A stretch of 13,335 nucleotides of DNA from Planctomycetota bacterium (GCA_021826605.1 JAKAZF010000020.1:1-13335), one strand, 5' to 3'. Numbered from the stretch's first letter, positions 1 to 7,907 are shown. Numbers and translations are program-made. Notes: a model not told the origin generated them from the letters alone.

Positions 1-583
1 CAACGGCGCGAATGTCATCCGGTGTCAGCGGTGTGGTATCGGCATACATGTCACGATGCCGCGAAAACGCAAAGACATTTTCAATATACAACTGGAATTC
101 ATTGATCTTCAACGCCGCCAACTGCTTGACCAGCCATAACAGGGTTGGCAATGTCGGTACTTTTCCGCGTGATACATCATGGTAGAAACCGCGCCGTTCA
201 TAATCGGGCCAATCGGTTATGCGCATGCACGGCCAAAGCATTCCGTTTTGCCGGGCCATCTCAATGAGCGTCTGCAAAGCGTAAAACAGCCCGACATCAG
301 TTTGTGCCCGTACCGTTATCCCATCAGGCCGAATATCAATATCATATCCCTGAGCATGACTGATCGCGGAATCCAGCACGAGGTGAACGCGCGCCGTAGA
401 GGCGGACGTTCCGGCATCTTTGGGCGCAGGTGGGTATTTGAGCAACCGGCGCAGTTCTTCAATCGCCGCATGTACACCGGGATCAGCCGAGTCACATCGC
501 ACCGTCAACCCTGCAGCGACCATATTGGAATAGCCGTCTTTGCGTTCACATCGCTTCGGATATGGAATCAAGTGCAATGTCAT
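1..583 (-). CDS. GH20-type beta-N-acetylhexosaminidase, N-terminal part (runs off the left edge)
   Basis: Reading the minus strand from an ATG at 583 gives 194 codons without a stop up to the window edge. Residues 1 to about 125 look like the small alpha/beta domain (GH20b type) that precedes the catalytic barrel. At residues 127-172 comes a stretch typical of the start of a GH20 TIM barrel, including DYERRGFYHDVSRGKVPTL and then LAALKINEFQLYIEN. Family enzymes remove terminal N-acetylhexosamines from glycans or glycoconjugates. The catalytic Asp-Glu pair would lie further left and cannot be checked, so activity and substrate are open. No signal peptide is evident at this start. The gene follows the AlbA-type gene by 29 bp on the same strand, so it may be the last member seen of a mutL-led transcript. 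The ribosome binding site before 583 is weak, so the start is tentative. Confidence 0.72.
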   Translation of the reverse strand, partial: MTLHLIPYPKRCERKDGYSNMVAAGLTVRCDSADPGVHAAIEELRRLLKYPPAPKDAGTSASTARVHLVLDSAISHAQGYDIDIRPDGITVRAQTDVGLFYALQTLIEMARQNGMLWPCMRITDWPDYERRGFYHDVSRGKVPTLPTLLWLVKQLAALKINEFQLYIENVFAFSRHRDMYADTTPLTPDDIRAV

Positions 584-612
584 ATCGGGTTCCGATGGGA
601 CAATTTTAAGGC

Positions 613-2043
613 TTAATTTGCGTCCGTTAATGATCTTACCACCAGCCAGCGTCCACCTTTGTCTGGTCCAATTCTTTTAAGCTTTCCGATGGTTTTGAGT
701 GACGCAAGATGTTTCTCAATTGATCTTGTGGATAATCCTAAAGCCGCAGCTGCTTCACGGGCACTGGCGGTGCTGTTTCGGGCCAAAAACTTCAGGAGTT
801 TCTCCGAACTTTTCTCCGAACTTTTCTCCGAACTTTTCTCCGAACCCTCGTTCTGGCCAGGTGTCACCGGAGAGGCAGCGAGGGTCTCTTTTGATTTCAA
901 TGCAAAATCGGTGGACCTGAAGAATAGCGCCGTAAAAAAGTCATCTGGCGTAAATTCCGGCGGGCGCAGCCCGGCGGCGGCCATGCCCTCTTTCATTTTG
1001 TTGATACCCATTCCAATACGCTCGACCTTATGCAGGCGAAAAAACAAATCGGACACAATCTCATTGCGACGAACTGAAACTGAGCCAAGCCTGTGGGTAG
1101 ACATTCCCCGGGGCAGACCGCCGGGGTTGCGGATTTCCACCCGGTCATCGTAAATTTCGAGGCTCGCCTGCGTACCGGGAACACTGTAGTCCCGGTGCAT
1201 AAGCGCATTGACAACCGCTTCGCGTATTACCTCGATGGGAATTTCATATATATCATATCGATTCACGCCCTCTATCTCACTGCGAATATTAAGATGCTTG
1301 CGGATAAAGGCCATGGCTTCATTGAACTGAGTCAAGAGGTCATCCCGCACGTCACGCCGGTCATAGATATGCGATTTGCCGGTGCCCTTAAACGCAAGAA
1401 GAGTCAGTTGTGCTTGATGAATATGTTCATGCACATTCGTGCCGAAGAAAAGAACACCCGCATTATTCACCTGTGTTTTATTGGCGGTGCCAAGGCTCCG
1501 CAGAAAATTCGCGGCACTGGTATTTCCGATGCGTATGCCCGCCTCCTTGGTAAAAGCCCGTATCTTGGCCCGGGAAATATCTTCAAAGCTAAACCCCTTC
1601 GCCGCTCTCTCTTCAAAAGGAATTGGTTCGTTTTCGGTAAACATCGCCCGTAGTTCGGTGTGGCTCATCTTTTGGGTGGAGCCATTGAGTCGGCGGTAAT
1701 AACCGGAGCCGCAGGCGTAAGGTTTGTCCATGCCTTCTGGAACGGTAATGACCACAACCTGACCGACCTGTTTGATTTCTACGGCAACGGAGGGGTTGCA
1801 ATTGCGTGCCAAGCTATTGATCCGGGCCTTCAAGTCATTGTTCAGGTGCTCACCAACAATAGTATTATCATCCCGCACGCCAATGAGGAGTGTTCCTCCC
1901 CGCGCGTTGGAAAAGGCTACAATGTCCTCATCAATACGCGGTGAATAGCGCTCCTTAAATTCAAGGGACAGGCCCTCGCCTTCGCGGATGAGAAGCATGA
2001 TTTTATCAATTTCCGAGGGGAGGTGTGCCACAATTCGCTCCAT
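613..2043 (-). CDS. AlbA_2/Schlafen-type putative regulator with GHKL ATPase-like domain and C-terminal winged helix
   Basis: This 476-residue protein has the layout of proteins often labelled 'ATP-dependent DNA helicase RecG-like' or 'putative transcriptional regulator', although it has no helicase motor. Residues 24-130 are an AlbA_2 (Schlafen-type) domain with LEFKERYS and then FSNARGGTLLIGV at 44-56. Residues 265-375 match the GHKL-like HATPase_c_4 type: REAVVNALMHRDY at 274-286, NPGGLP at 306-311 and ERIGMGI at 341-347. A Ser-Ser-Glu-Lys repeat (401-415) links this to a C-terminal winged helix (about 416-470) with the family ending GPDKGGRWLVV. The likely role is nucleic-acid binding and regulation; the target is unknown. 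The gene begins 9 bp after mutL, and its TAGGA-like ribosome site overlaps the mutL stop codon, which points to co-transcription and possibly translational coupling. Confidence 0.85.
   Translation of the reverse strand: MERIVAHLPSEIDKIMLLIREGEGLSLEFKERYSPRIDEDIVAFSNARGGTLLIGVRDDNTIVGEHLNNDLKARINSLARNCNPSVAVEIKQVGQVVVITVPEGMDKPYACGSGYYRRLNGSTQKMSHTELRAMFTENEPIPFEERAAKGFSFEDISRAKIRAFTKEAGIRIGNTSAANFLRSLGTANKTQVNNAGVLFFGTNVHEHIHQAQLTLLAFKGTGKSHIYDRRDVRDDLLTQFNEAMAFIRKHLNIRSEIEGVNRYDIYEIPIEVIREAVVNALMHRDYSVPGTQASLEIYDDRVEIRNPGGLPRGMSTHRLGSVSVRRNEIVSDLFFRLHKVERIGMGINKMKEGMAAAGLRPPEFTPDDFFTALFFRSTDFALKSKETLAASPVTPGQNEGSEKSSEKSSEKSSEKLLKFLARNSTASAREAAAALGLSTRSIEKHLASLKTIGKLKRIGPDKGGRWLVVRSLTDAN
800..845. 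repeat. 12-bp tandem repeat inside the AlbA-type gene, about 3.8 copies
   Basis: The unit TTCTCCGAACTT on the plus strand repeats head to tail at 800, 812, 824 and, in part, 836. On the coding (minus) strand it encodes Ser-Ser-Glu-Lys units in the linker between the ATPase-like domain and the winged helix. The unit is a multiple of three, so gain or loss of copies would change linker length without shifting the frame. Confidence 0.95.
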
Positions 2044-2052
2044 AACGGAATC

Positions 2053-3978
2053 CTAACGCCGCTTAAACTGCTTTTCCAGATCCCGACGCTCCAGCCGGAT
2101 GGTGGTGGGGCGGCCATGCGGGCAGTTGCTGGAACGCTCAACGTCATGTCGTCGCGCCAGCAGTGCCGCGATTTCCTGATTGGCCAGCGGATCACCCGCT
2201 TTCACCGCCGCCTTGCAGGATGCCATGTCGAGCACTTCGTGCAATAATTCCTCATCCGTAATGCCGGTGGGGTTCTCCGCCACTTTGTCCAGAAGTTCAC
2301 GTACAAAATCCATTGTGTTCAGTCGGGACAACAGACTTGGCAGACTCTGCACCGCCACACTTGATGCGTCGAATTGTGAAATTTCAATCCCCAGCGATGC
2401 CAGCAACCCCCGTACCCGCTCCAGCGCGGCCAGTTGAGTGGCGGTGACGGAAACCACCACCGGCAGTAAAAGCCGCTGTCCCGCCATGCTGTGATTTCGC
2501 ACCCGTGCTAAAAGCTGTTCATAAATCACCCGTTCATGCAGGGCATGCTGATCAATGACCAGCAATCCATCGCCATCTTCCACCACAATAAAACTGTTGT
2601 GAAACTGCATGAATTTGGGTGTCGGGCCGGCGACAGATGACGCGGGCGTCCAGGCCGCAGGCTCCGTTGAGGCAACTGACGGTGTTGGCGTTGCCCTGTT
2701 CACTGTTTCCCCCGGAAAGTGTTCCGGTTCCAGTGGAGGTTGGTTCGCAACAATACCGGGTTGAGCAGATACTGCTTCGCTGGGAACCTTGACGGTTCCG
2801 GTTGGTAGCTCCAATGCGTTTTGCAGCGGCTGCGGATCACGGAAAAATTCAGCAATCACCTGCCGCCGCTCTTCCGTCTGATTAGCCATGAACACATTGG
2901 CCGATTCCGTTGTTGGCGCGGCGGGCAGCTTCATGCGTGGTGTAAGATCAGAGGCCAGCAGCCTTTCCCGAATGGCCGCCAGTACCGCGCGATAGGCCAG
3001 GTTGGGTTCCCGGAAACGGACTTCAATTTTCTGCGGATGCACATTGACATCAAATGCGGACGGTGGCATGCGCATGAAAATGACGGCCACCGGTTGCGCC
3101 TGCGGCTCAATAAGTCCGCGAAAAGATTCCTTGACCGCATGAAAAATAGACCGATCCCGGATATAGCGGCCATTGAGAAACAGATATTGGTAATGGGCGG
3201 TGGCGCGGGCGGTCGCGGGTGTGCCGACAAATCCGGTGACGGAAATGCCGGATTCCGTATGCTCCAGCGGGATCAGTTGTCCGCGCAATTCTTTATTCAG
3301 GCCCGCAACAATTCGCGCCTGCGCGTCGGTGGTCGCCGGCAGATTCAAACTGGAGCGGCCATTGTGGGTCAGCGTAAATGCGATTTCCGGATGCGCCAGC
3401 GCCGTGCGCAAAACGGTTTCGGAAATATGTCCGAATTCCGTGGAATCCCCGCGTAAAAACTTCCGCCTGGCCGGTACGCAATAAAACAGATCCCGCACCT
3501 CAATGCTGGTCCCGACCGGTGCCGCGCATGGTACGGGCCGCTCCACGACGCTTTCCCGCACCACGGTCTGAACGCCTTGCGCATCAATGGCCCGCCGCGT
3601 GACAATAATCGTATGGCTTACACCCGCGATGGAGGCCAGAGCCTCCCCGCGAAATCCCATGGTTTGAATGGCAAACAAATCATCAATAGTTTGAATTTTA
3701 CTGGTGGCATGCCGCGCCACGGCCAATGCCACTTGATCCGGCGCAATACCCGAACCATCATCGGTCACGCGGATCAGCGTGCGTCCGCCATTTTCAATGG
3801 CAATCGACACCCGCGTGGCCCCGGCGTCCACCGCATTATCCAGAAGTTCCTTGACCACGCTGGCCGGGCGCTCCACAACTTCGCCCGCGGCAATTTTATT
3901 AATCAGCGCATCCGGCAGCACGTGGATGTCCCGTCGCTGATTTGGAGAATCCGATGCCGTTGGTTCCACGGTATTCAT
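2053..3978 (-). CDS. mutL: DNA mismatch repair protein MutL (endonuclease type)
   Basis: MutL couples mismatch recognition by MutS to strand incision and excision. With the start at the ATG at 3978, the protein has 641 residues, normal for the family. The N-terminal GHKL ATPase motifs are present: KELLDNAVDAGA near 43-54, DDGSGI at 73-78 and GFRGEALASIA at 109-118. The C-terminal domain has the metal-binding endonuclease motif DQHALHERVIYE (from about 476), then SCKAAVKAG (about 587) and CPHGRP (619-624). This marks a MutL that nicks DNA itself, unlike the E. coli type. The frame stays open 47 codons further upstream, but that sequence does not look like MutL, and homologues start shortly before 'LPDALINKIAAGEVVERPASV'. 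No clear ribosome site precedes 3978. It is the first gene of a minus-strand string with the AlbA-type gene. MutS is not in the window. Confidence 0.96.
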   Translation of the reverse strand: MNTVEPTASDSPNQRRDIHVLPDALINKIAAGEVVERPASVVKELLDNAVDAGATRVSIAIENGGRTLIRVTDDGSGIAPDQVALAVARHATSKIQTIDDLFAIQTMGFRGEALASIAGVSHTIIVTRRAIDAQGVQTVVRESVVERPVPCAAPVGTSIEVRDLFYCVPARRKFLRGDSTEFGHISETVLRTALAHPEIAFTLTHNGRSSLNLPATTDAQARIVAGLNKELRGQLIPLEHTESGISVTGFVGTPATARATAHYQYLFLNGRYIRDRSIFHAVKESFRGLIEPQAQPVAVIFMRMPPSAFDVNVHPQKIEVRFREPNLAYRAVLAAIRERLLASDLTPRMKLPAAPTTESANVFMANQTEERRQVIAEFFRDPQPLQNALELPTGTVKVPSEAVSAQPGIVANQPPLEPEHFPGETVNRATPTPSVASTEPAAWTPASSVAGPTPKFMQFHNSFIVVEDGDGLLVIDQHALHERVIYEQLLARVRNHSMAGQRLLLPVVVSVTATQLAALERVRGLLASLGIEISQFDASSVAVQSLPSLLSRLNTMDFVRELLDKVAENPTGITDEELLHEVLDMASCKAAVKAGDPLANQEIAALLARRHDVERSSNCPHGRPTTIRLERRDLEKQFKRR

Positions 3979-4305
3979 ACGTATTAAGCATAGCGTGAGA
4001 ACAGCCATTCCGGCCAGTGAACGAAAAATAGAGGAATCGGCATGGGTGTGGCCATATTTTTTGGCAAAGGGCGGGTAATGGGCCTGATGGTGCACCGGCA
4101 TTCGTCTTAGCGCCGGCATTTATGCCGCTGGCTTCGGTATTCCTGCCAAAAATGATGGCCACAGCCAATCGGCATTGACACCTCTTCTACCAATTCGTAC
4201 AATCCGATCACTGCCGGAGATTTCAATGCGCGTTGCCTTTTTTGCGGGGCGTCGCATTGAATTCGCAGAGTGCTGCGATTATTGAGGCACCTAAAAAGGG
4301 AAGTT
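3979..4305. promoter_or_regulatory. Divergent intergenic region between mutL and the sdh operon
   Basis: This 327-bp stretch separates the leftward mutL string from the rightward sdh operon and holds no convincing gene. It contains a strong rightward promoter (listed separately). A small perfect hairpin, CGGCA-TTTA-TGCCG, lies at 4114-4127 and could be an operator or a chance palindrome. I could not place a convincing promoter for mutL here. Short frames through the region are overlapping noise or upstream extensions of mutL. Confidence 0.6.
4175..4203 (+). promoter_or_regulatory. Sigma70-type promoter for the sdhCAB operon
   Basis: A perfect -35 box TTGACA (4175-4180) is followed by a 17-bp spacer and a -10 box TACAAT (4198-4203), five of six consensus bases. 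Transcription would start near 4210, giving a leader of about 95 bases before sdhC. It is the best promoter match found in the window and faces the operon; it has not been tested experimentally. Confidence 0.7.
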
Positions 4306-5100
4306 ATGCCGGAATCAACATCTTCTGTTCTGAATCGCAAGGGCCTGGGCGTTACATCCCGGTCTGACGCATGGTGGGTTGGTCCGCTTAGTGTGTTTCT
4401 GGGGCTTACCGCCTTCGGCATATATTCGACATGGGCGGCGTGGCAGGGAGCGTTTTATGCCTATACAGGCCATGGTGCCTATTATCTCTCGCCCTTCTAT
4501 TCACCGGATGTGAAGTCATTATTGGGCGTGAATGTCCCATTTTCTTATGCTTTTCTTATCTTGTGGATTCCGCTGGGGTTCCGGGCCACCTGTTACTATT
4601 ATCGCAAATCCTACTATCGGGCGTTTTTTCTCTCTCCAGCGGCGTGTGCGGTGGGGGAACCAGCAGGGCGCACATACAAGGGTGAATCGGCATTTCCCTT
4701 TATTCTCCAGAATATCCATCGCTACTTCTGGTATCTGGGAATTCTTGTGCTGGCGTTCCTCTGGTATGACGCGATCCGGGCATTTTTCTTCGCCGGGAAA
4801 AACGGGCATCTGCAATTTGGCGTGGGCGTCGGCACACTGATCATGTTGTTCAATGTTATTGCGCTGTCCGGCTTCAGTTTCGGCTGCAATTCATTTCGGC
4901 ACATGGTGGGCGGAAAGCTGGATTGCTTCAGTTGCTCCGCATCCACCCGCGCCCGCTACAAATTGTGGGGCGGTGTGACCATTCTGAATTTGAAGCACAT
5001 GGAATGGGCCTGGGTCAGCCTGTTCTCAGTTGGTTTTACCGATCTGTATATCCGGCTTTGCGCCATGGGTATTTGGCATGATGTGAGGATTATCCATTAA
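4306..5100 (+). CDS. sdhC: Succinate dehydrogenase membrane anchor subunit, single five-helix type with Cys/His cluster motif
   Basis: A GGGAAG ribosome site 4-9 bases before the ATG at 4306 supports this start over an ATG 36 bases upstream. The 264-residue protein has about five hydrophobic segments, near 24-46, 77-98, 136-162, 171-193 and 232-256. It occupies the anchor position directly before sdhA and sdhB, and no separate sdhD is present. Its style matches the long single anchor of actinobacterial Sdh1-type enzymes rather than the short SdhC/SdhD pair. After the fourth helix lies a compact motif with Cys194, His199, Cys207 and Cys210 (FGCNSFRHM, then LDCFSC). In mycobacterial Sdh1 a membrane-embedded Rieske-type [2Fe-2S] cluster has been reported in this kind of subunit, so these residues are candidate ligands. 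That is an inference without an alignment. The subunit should anchor SdhAB in the membrane and pass electrons to quinone. Confidence 0.85.
   Translation: MPESTSSVLNRKGLGVTSRSDAWWVGPLSVFLGLTAFGIYSTWAAWQGAFYAYTGHGAYYLSPFYSPDVKSLLGVNVPFSYAFLILWIPLGFRATCYYYRKSYYRAFFLSPAACAVGEPAGRTYKGESAFPFILQNIHRYFWYLGILVLAFLWYDAIRAFFFAGKNGHLQFGVGVGTLIMLFNVIALSGFSFGCNSFRHMVGGKLDCFSCSASTRARYKLWGGVTILNLKHMEWAWVSLFSVGFTDLYIRLCAMGIWHDVRIIH
5085..5098 (+). promoter_or_regulatory. Ribosome binding site and putative ATT start of sdhA
   Basis: GAGG at 5085-5088 is followed by seven bases and then ATT at 5096-5098, whose last base begins the TAA stop of sdhC. The codons between here and the GTG at 5138 read KDYEDKYETHEHD, the kind of N-terminus seen in related flavoproteins. 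An ATT start or a one-base sequencing error (ATG to ATT) would both explain this. Confidence 0.6.
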
Positions 5101-6838
5101 AGATTACGAAGATAAGTACGAAACACACGAACATGATGTGATTGTCATCGGTGCCGGCGGTGCCGGGTTGCGGGCGGCCATTGAATGCTCCGCCATGGGC
5201 ATGAAAACCGCGCTGATCTGCAAATCCCTTCTGGGCAAGGCGCATACCGTCATGGCTGAAGGCGGCGTGGCGGCGGCCTTGGCGAATGTGGATTCAGCGG
5301 ACAACTGGCAAACGCATTTCCAGGACACCATCTTCGGCGGCAAGTACCTCAACAATTGGCGCATGGCCGAGATTCACGCCAAAGAATCTCCCGATCGTGT
5401 CAACGAACTGGAAAAATGGGGCGCGGTTTTTGACCGTACTTCCGATGGAAAAATCATCCAGCGGCCTTTCGGCGGTCATACCTATCGCCGACTGGCGCAT
5501 GTCGGCGATCGCACCGGCCTGGAAATGATCCGTACCCTCCAGGATAAAGGCATCCATCAGGGTATTGATGTTTATATGGAATGCACCATCACCCGCCTGC
5601 TTAAAGATGGCGACCGCGTGTGCGGAGCCTTCGGCTACTGGCGTGAGACGGGCCGTTTTGTGGTGTTCAAGGCCAAATCCGTGATTTTGGCCAGCGGTGG
5701 CATCTGCAAAATGTACCGCATTACCTCCAACTCCTGGGAAAGCACCGGCGATGGCATCGCGTTGGGTTATAACGCCGGGGCGCAATTGCTGGATATGGAA
5801 TTTGTCCAATTCCATCCCACGGGTATGGTCTGGCCGCCGGGCGTGCAGGGACTGCTGGTAACCGAAGCTGTGCGCGGCGAGGGTGGCATCCTGCGCAATA
5901 ATAAAAATGAACGCTTCATGGAAAAATATGATCCCAAACGCATGGAACTTTCCACGCGCGATGTGGTGGCCCGATCCATCTACACCGAAGTGAAAGAAGG
6001 CCGCGGATCACCCCATGGCGGCTGCTTTTTAGATGTTTCCCATCGTGGAGCCCAATACGTCAAGAAAAAGCTGCCCAGCATGTATCATCAGTTCAAAGAA
6101 CTGGCGGATGTGGATATTACCACCGGGCCGATGGAAGTTGGTCCCACCGCCCATTACGCCATGGGTGGCATCAAGGTAGATGCGGAAACTGCCGCCACGC
6201 GCGTGCCGGGGCTGTATGCCGCCGGTGAATGCTCCGGCGGAATGCACGGAGCCAATCGCCTGGGGGGCAATTCGCTTTCTGATCTGATTGTTTTCGGGCG
6301 GCGCGCCGGTGCGGCCGCGGCTGAATATGCCAAGAATGCAAAACCGGCGAATATCGACGCGGCGGAGGTTCAAAGCGCCGCCGCGGAAATGACCGGATTT
6401 TTTGGCCGCCCCAACGCGGAAGACCCCTATAAACTGCACGTTGATCTGCAAACCATGATGGAAAGTCTGGTGGGCATATTCCGTGAGGAAAAAGATTTGA
6501 CCGCCGCGGTTGCCAAACTCGAAGAATTCAAACATCGCGCCGCCAATGTGGGCATCAATGAAGGGCAGCGGATGTTCAACCCCGGCTGGCATCTGTGCAA
6601 AGACCTTCGCAATATGCTGGTATGTGCTGAAGCGGTTGCCCGGGCGGCCCTGATGCGGAAAGAAAGCCGAGGTGCCCACAGTCGTCTGGATTATCCCAAA
6701 TATGATGATTATTGGGGCGAACACAATATCGTATCGGAAAAGCAAGGGGATGCGATGCATGTGGAACCTTGTCCGGTGATCCAGGCACCGAACGTGATAG
6801 CGCTGGTTGAAGAAAAGAAAGCCAAGGAAAAAAAATGA
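5096..6838 (+). CDS. sdhA: Succinate dehydrogenase / fumarate reductase flavoprotein subunit
   Basis: This is the catalytic FAD subunit that oxidises succinate to fumarate, or the reverse. The FAD-binding Rossmann motif HDVIVIGAGGAGLRAA begins near residue 13. The covalent flavin site GKAHTVMAEGG places the FAD-linked His at about residue 50. FVQFHPTGM (about 236) and TRDVVARS (catalytic Arg near 293) are present, as are GPTAHYAMGG (active-site His near 353) and GECSGGMHGANRLGGNSL. No ATG, GTG or TTG codes for the expected N-terminus. The frame is closed by TGA at 5084, and the first GTG (5138) would cut into the first beta strand. An ATT at 5096 sits seven bases after GAGG and overlaps the sdhC stop (ATTAA), so I chose it, giving 580 residues. 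The end overlaps sdhB by four bases (ATGA), typical of translational coupling. Confidence 0.93.
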   Translation: MKDYEDKYETHEHDVIVIGAGGAGLRAAIECSAMGMKTALICKSLLGKAHTVMAEGGVAAALANVDSADNWQTHFQDTIFGGKYLNNWRMAEIHAKESPDRVNELEKWGAVFDRTSDGKIIQRPFGGHTYRRLAHVGDRTGLEMIRTLQDKGIHQGIDVYMECTITRLLKDGDRVCGAFGYWRETGRFVVFKAKSVILASGGICKMYRITSNSWESTGDGIALGYNAGAQLLDMEFVQFHPTGMVWPPGVQGLLVTEAVRGEGGILRNNKNERFMEKYDPKRMELSTRDVVARSIYTEVKEGRGSPHGGCFLDVSHRGAQYVKKKLPSMYHQFKELADVDITTGPMEVGPTAHYAMGGIKVDAETAATRVPGLYAAGECSGGMHGANRLGGNSLSDLIVFGRRAGAAAAEYAKNAKPANIDAAEVQSAAAEMTGFFGRPNAEDPYKLHVDLQTMMESLVGIFREEKDLTAAVAKLEEFKHRAANVGINEGQRMFNPGWHLCKDLRNMLVCAEAVARAALMRKESRGAHSRLDYPKYDDYWGEHNIVSEKQGDAMHVEPCPVIQAPNVIALVEEKKAKEKK

Positions 6839-7587
6839 GCACGCGAACATTCAAAGTATGGCGTGGCGACAAGACCGGTGGTCAACTCGTTGATTACACG
6901 GTTGATGTGCAGGATGGCATGGTGGTGCTGGACGCCATTCATCAGATTCAGCGCACGCACGCCCACGATCTGGCGTGCCGCTGGAACTGCAAGGCCGCCA
7001 AATGCGGTTCGTGCAGTGCCGAAGTCAACGGCAAACCCCGGCTCATGTGCAAGACACGCCTGGACGACTTTGTGGAAGGCCAGACCATCACCGTTCAACC
7101 GATGAAGGCTTTTCCAATTATCCGCGATCTGGTGACGGATGTTTCCTGGAATTATACCGTCAATAAAAAAATCCCCCCGTTTACGCCCAAGGCGGACACC
7201 ACCTGGCGGATGCAGCAGGAAGATGTGGATAGATCGCAGGAATTCCGCAAGTGCATTGAATGCTTTTTATGCCAGAATGTCTGCCATGTGTTGCGCGAGC
7301 ATGATCTGGAAGACAAATTTTTCGGCCCACGGTTCATGGTGCGCATCGCCAGCCTGGAAATGCACCCACTTGATTCGCTGGATCGCACGGCCCTGCTGAA
7401 AAATGATGGCGGCATCGGCTTGTGCAACATCACCAAATGCTGCACGGAAGTATGCCCGGAAGAAATTCATATCACCGACAACGCGATTATTCCCCTCAAA
7501 GAGCGCGTCGTGGATAAATTCTACGATCCCCTGCGCATCGCCCTGCGCATCTTGACCGGCGGCGGCAAAGGTGCCGACAAGAAATAA
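6835..7587 (+). CDS. sdhB: Succinate dehydrogenase iron-sulfur subunit
   Basis: The 250-residue protein carries all three iron-sulfur cluster sites expected of SdhB/FrdB and links the flavin of SdhA to the membrane anchor. The [2Fe-2S] ligands are Cys52, Cys57, Cys60 and Cys72 in a plant-ferredoxin-like domain. The [4Fe-4S] ligands are Cys140, Cys143, Cys146 and Cys207. The [3Fe-4S] ligands are Cys150, Cys197 and Cys203. Spacing of the last Cys residues matches E. coli FrdB. The start ATG overlaps the sdhA stop as ATGA. The last 68 codons are repeated almost exactly at 11701-11907 beyond the restriction-modification genes, so this 3' end is one boundary of a rearranged region. No strong terminator follows the stop codon. 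Confidence 0.95.
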   Translation: MSTRTFKVWRGDKTGGQLVDYTVDVQDGMVVLDAIHQIQRTHAHDLACRWNCKAAKCGSCSAEVNGKPRLMCKTRLDDFVEGQTITVQPMKAFPIIRDLVTDVSWNYTVNKKIPPFTPKADTTWRMQQEDVDRSQEFRKCIECFLCQNVCHVLREHDLEDKFFGPRFMVRIASLEMHPLDSLDRTALLKNDGGIGLCNITKCCTEVCPEEIHITDNAIIPLKERVVDKFYDPLRIALRILTGGGKGADKK

Positions 7588-7589
7588 TT
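7381..7589 (+). repeat. Direct repeat A1: 3' end of intact sdhB
   Basis: These 209 bases match 11701-11909 with seven mismatches by eye (about 97% identity). Five mismatches lie in the first 60 bases, one at 7452 and one at 7577; the 124 bases between the last two are identical. Every mismatch is at a third codon position. Similarity ends abruptly on the left, before codon 183, and on the right, just past the stop codon. Confidence 0.95.
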
Positions 7590-7708
7590 GCCCACGTCGG
7601 ATTGTTCACATGTCCCTGATTGAGCATCTATCCGCTTCTATTTGCGGCTGTTCCCGCTGGTCTTGTTACATTTTTTGGTTTGAAGTTCCACCTTGGAGGC
7701 CACCTGCT

Positions 7709-7907
7709 GAATCTTTCGCAGCGGTTCGTGCAGACCAATCCTATGGTCCAATTATTTTATCCGACCGATTGTGTGCAACGCCCAAATTTTATCCTGAACT
7801 TTCCTGTGAAAATTTATTTGCGTTTCTTCCGGGGAGGGGTACACTTTATCCATGGTCTGGCCCATTGCGAGCCTGACAGGCCGAAAAGGCCGTGACCGGT
7901 TACGAAA
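7709..7907 (+). repeat. Direct repeat R1: 199-bp noncoding repeat, uninterrupted copy
   Basis: This copy aligns base for base with 12723-13048 once a 127-bp insertion in the latter is removed, at about 87% identity by eye. Well kept blocks are CAGCGGTTCGTGCAGACC, the segment around GATTGTGTGCAACGCCC, a long block 7801-7858, and a small hairpin GGCC-GAAAA-GGCC at 7879-7891. Both copies hold a promoter-like pair, TTGCGT and TACACT 16 bp apart (7818-7845 here). Frames that read through it are not preserved as protein between copies, so it is probably noncoding. The sequence between the sdhB stop and R1 (7588-7708) holds no supported gene. Confidence 0.88.

Noticed and set aside
179..616. Plus-strand frame of 145 codons
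   Set aside because: It lies antisense to the GH20-type gene, whose minus-strand protein has clear family motifs.
3979..4119. 47-codon N-terminal extension of mutL
   Set aside because: The added residues do not resemble MutL, and the first ATG close to the conserved domain is at 3978.
5078..5098. sdhA starting at the in-frame ATG at 5078 with read-through of TGA (5084)
   Set aside because: TGA is used as a normal stop for sdhA and for the endonuclease, so recoding is not needed when an ATT start with a good ribosome site is available.
7620..7895. Plus-strand frame with a hydrophobic start (PLLFAAVPAGLVTFFGL) running into repeat R1
   Set aside because: It starts at TTG without a ribosome site, and its R1 part is not kept as protein in R2. 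A remnant of a truncated membrane protein cannot be excluded, but there is too little to call it.
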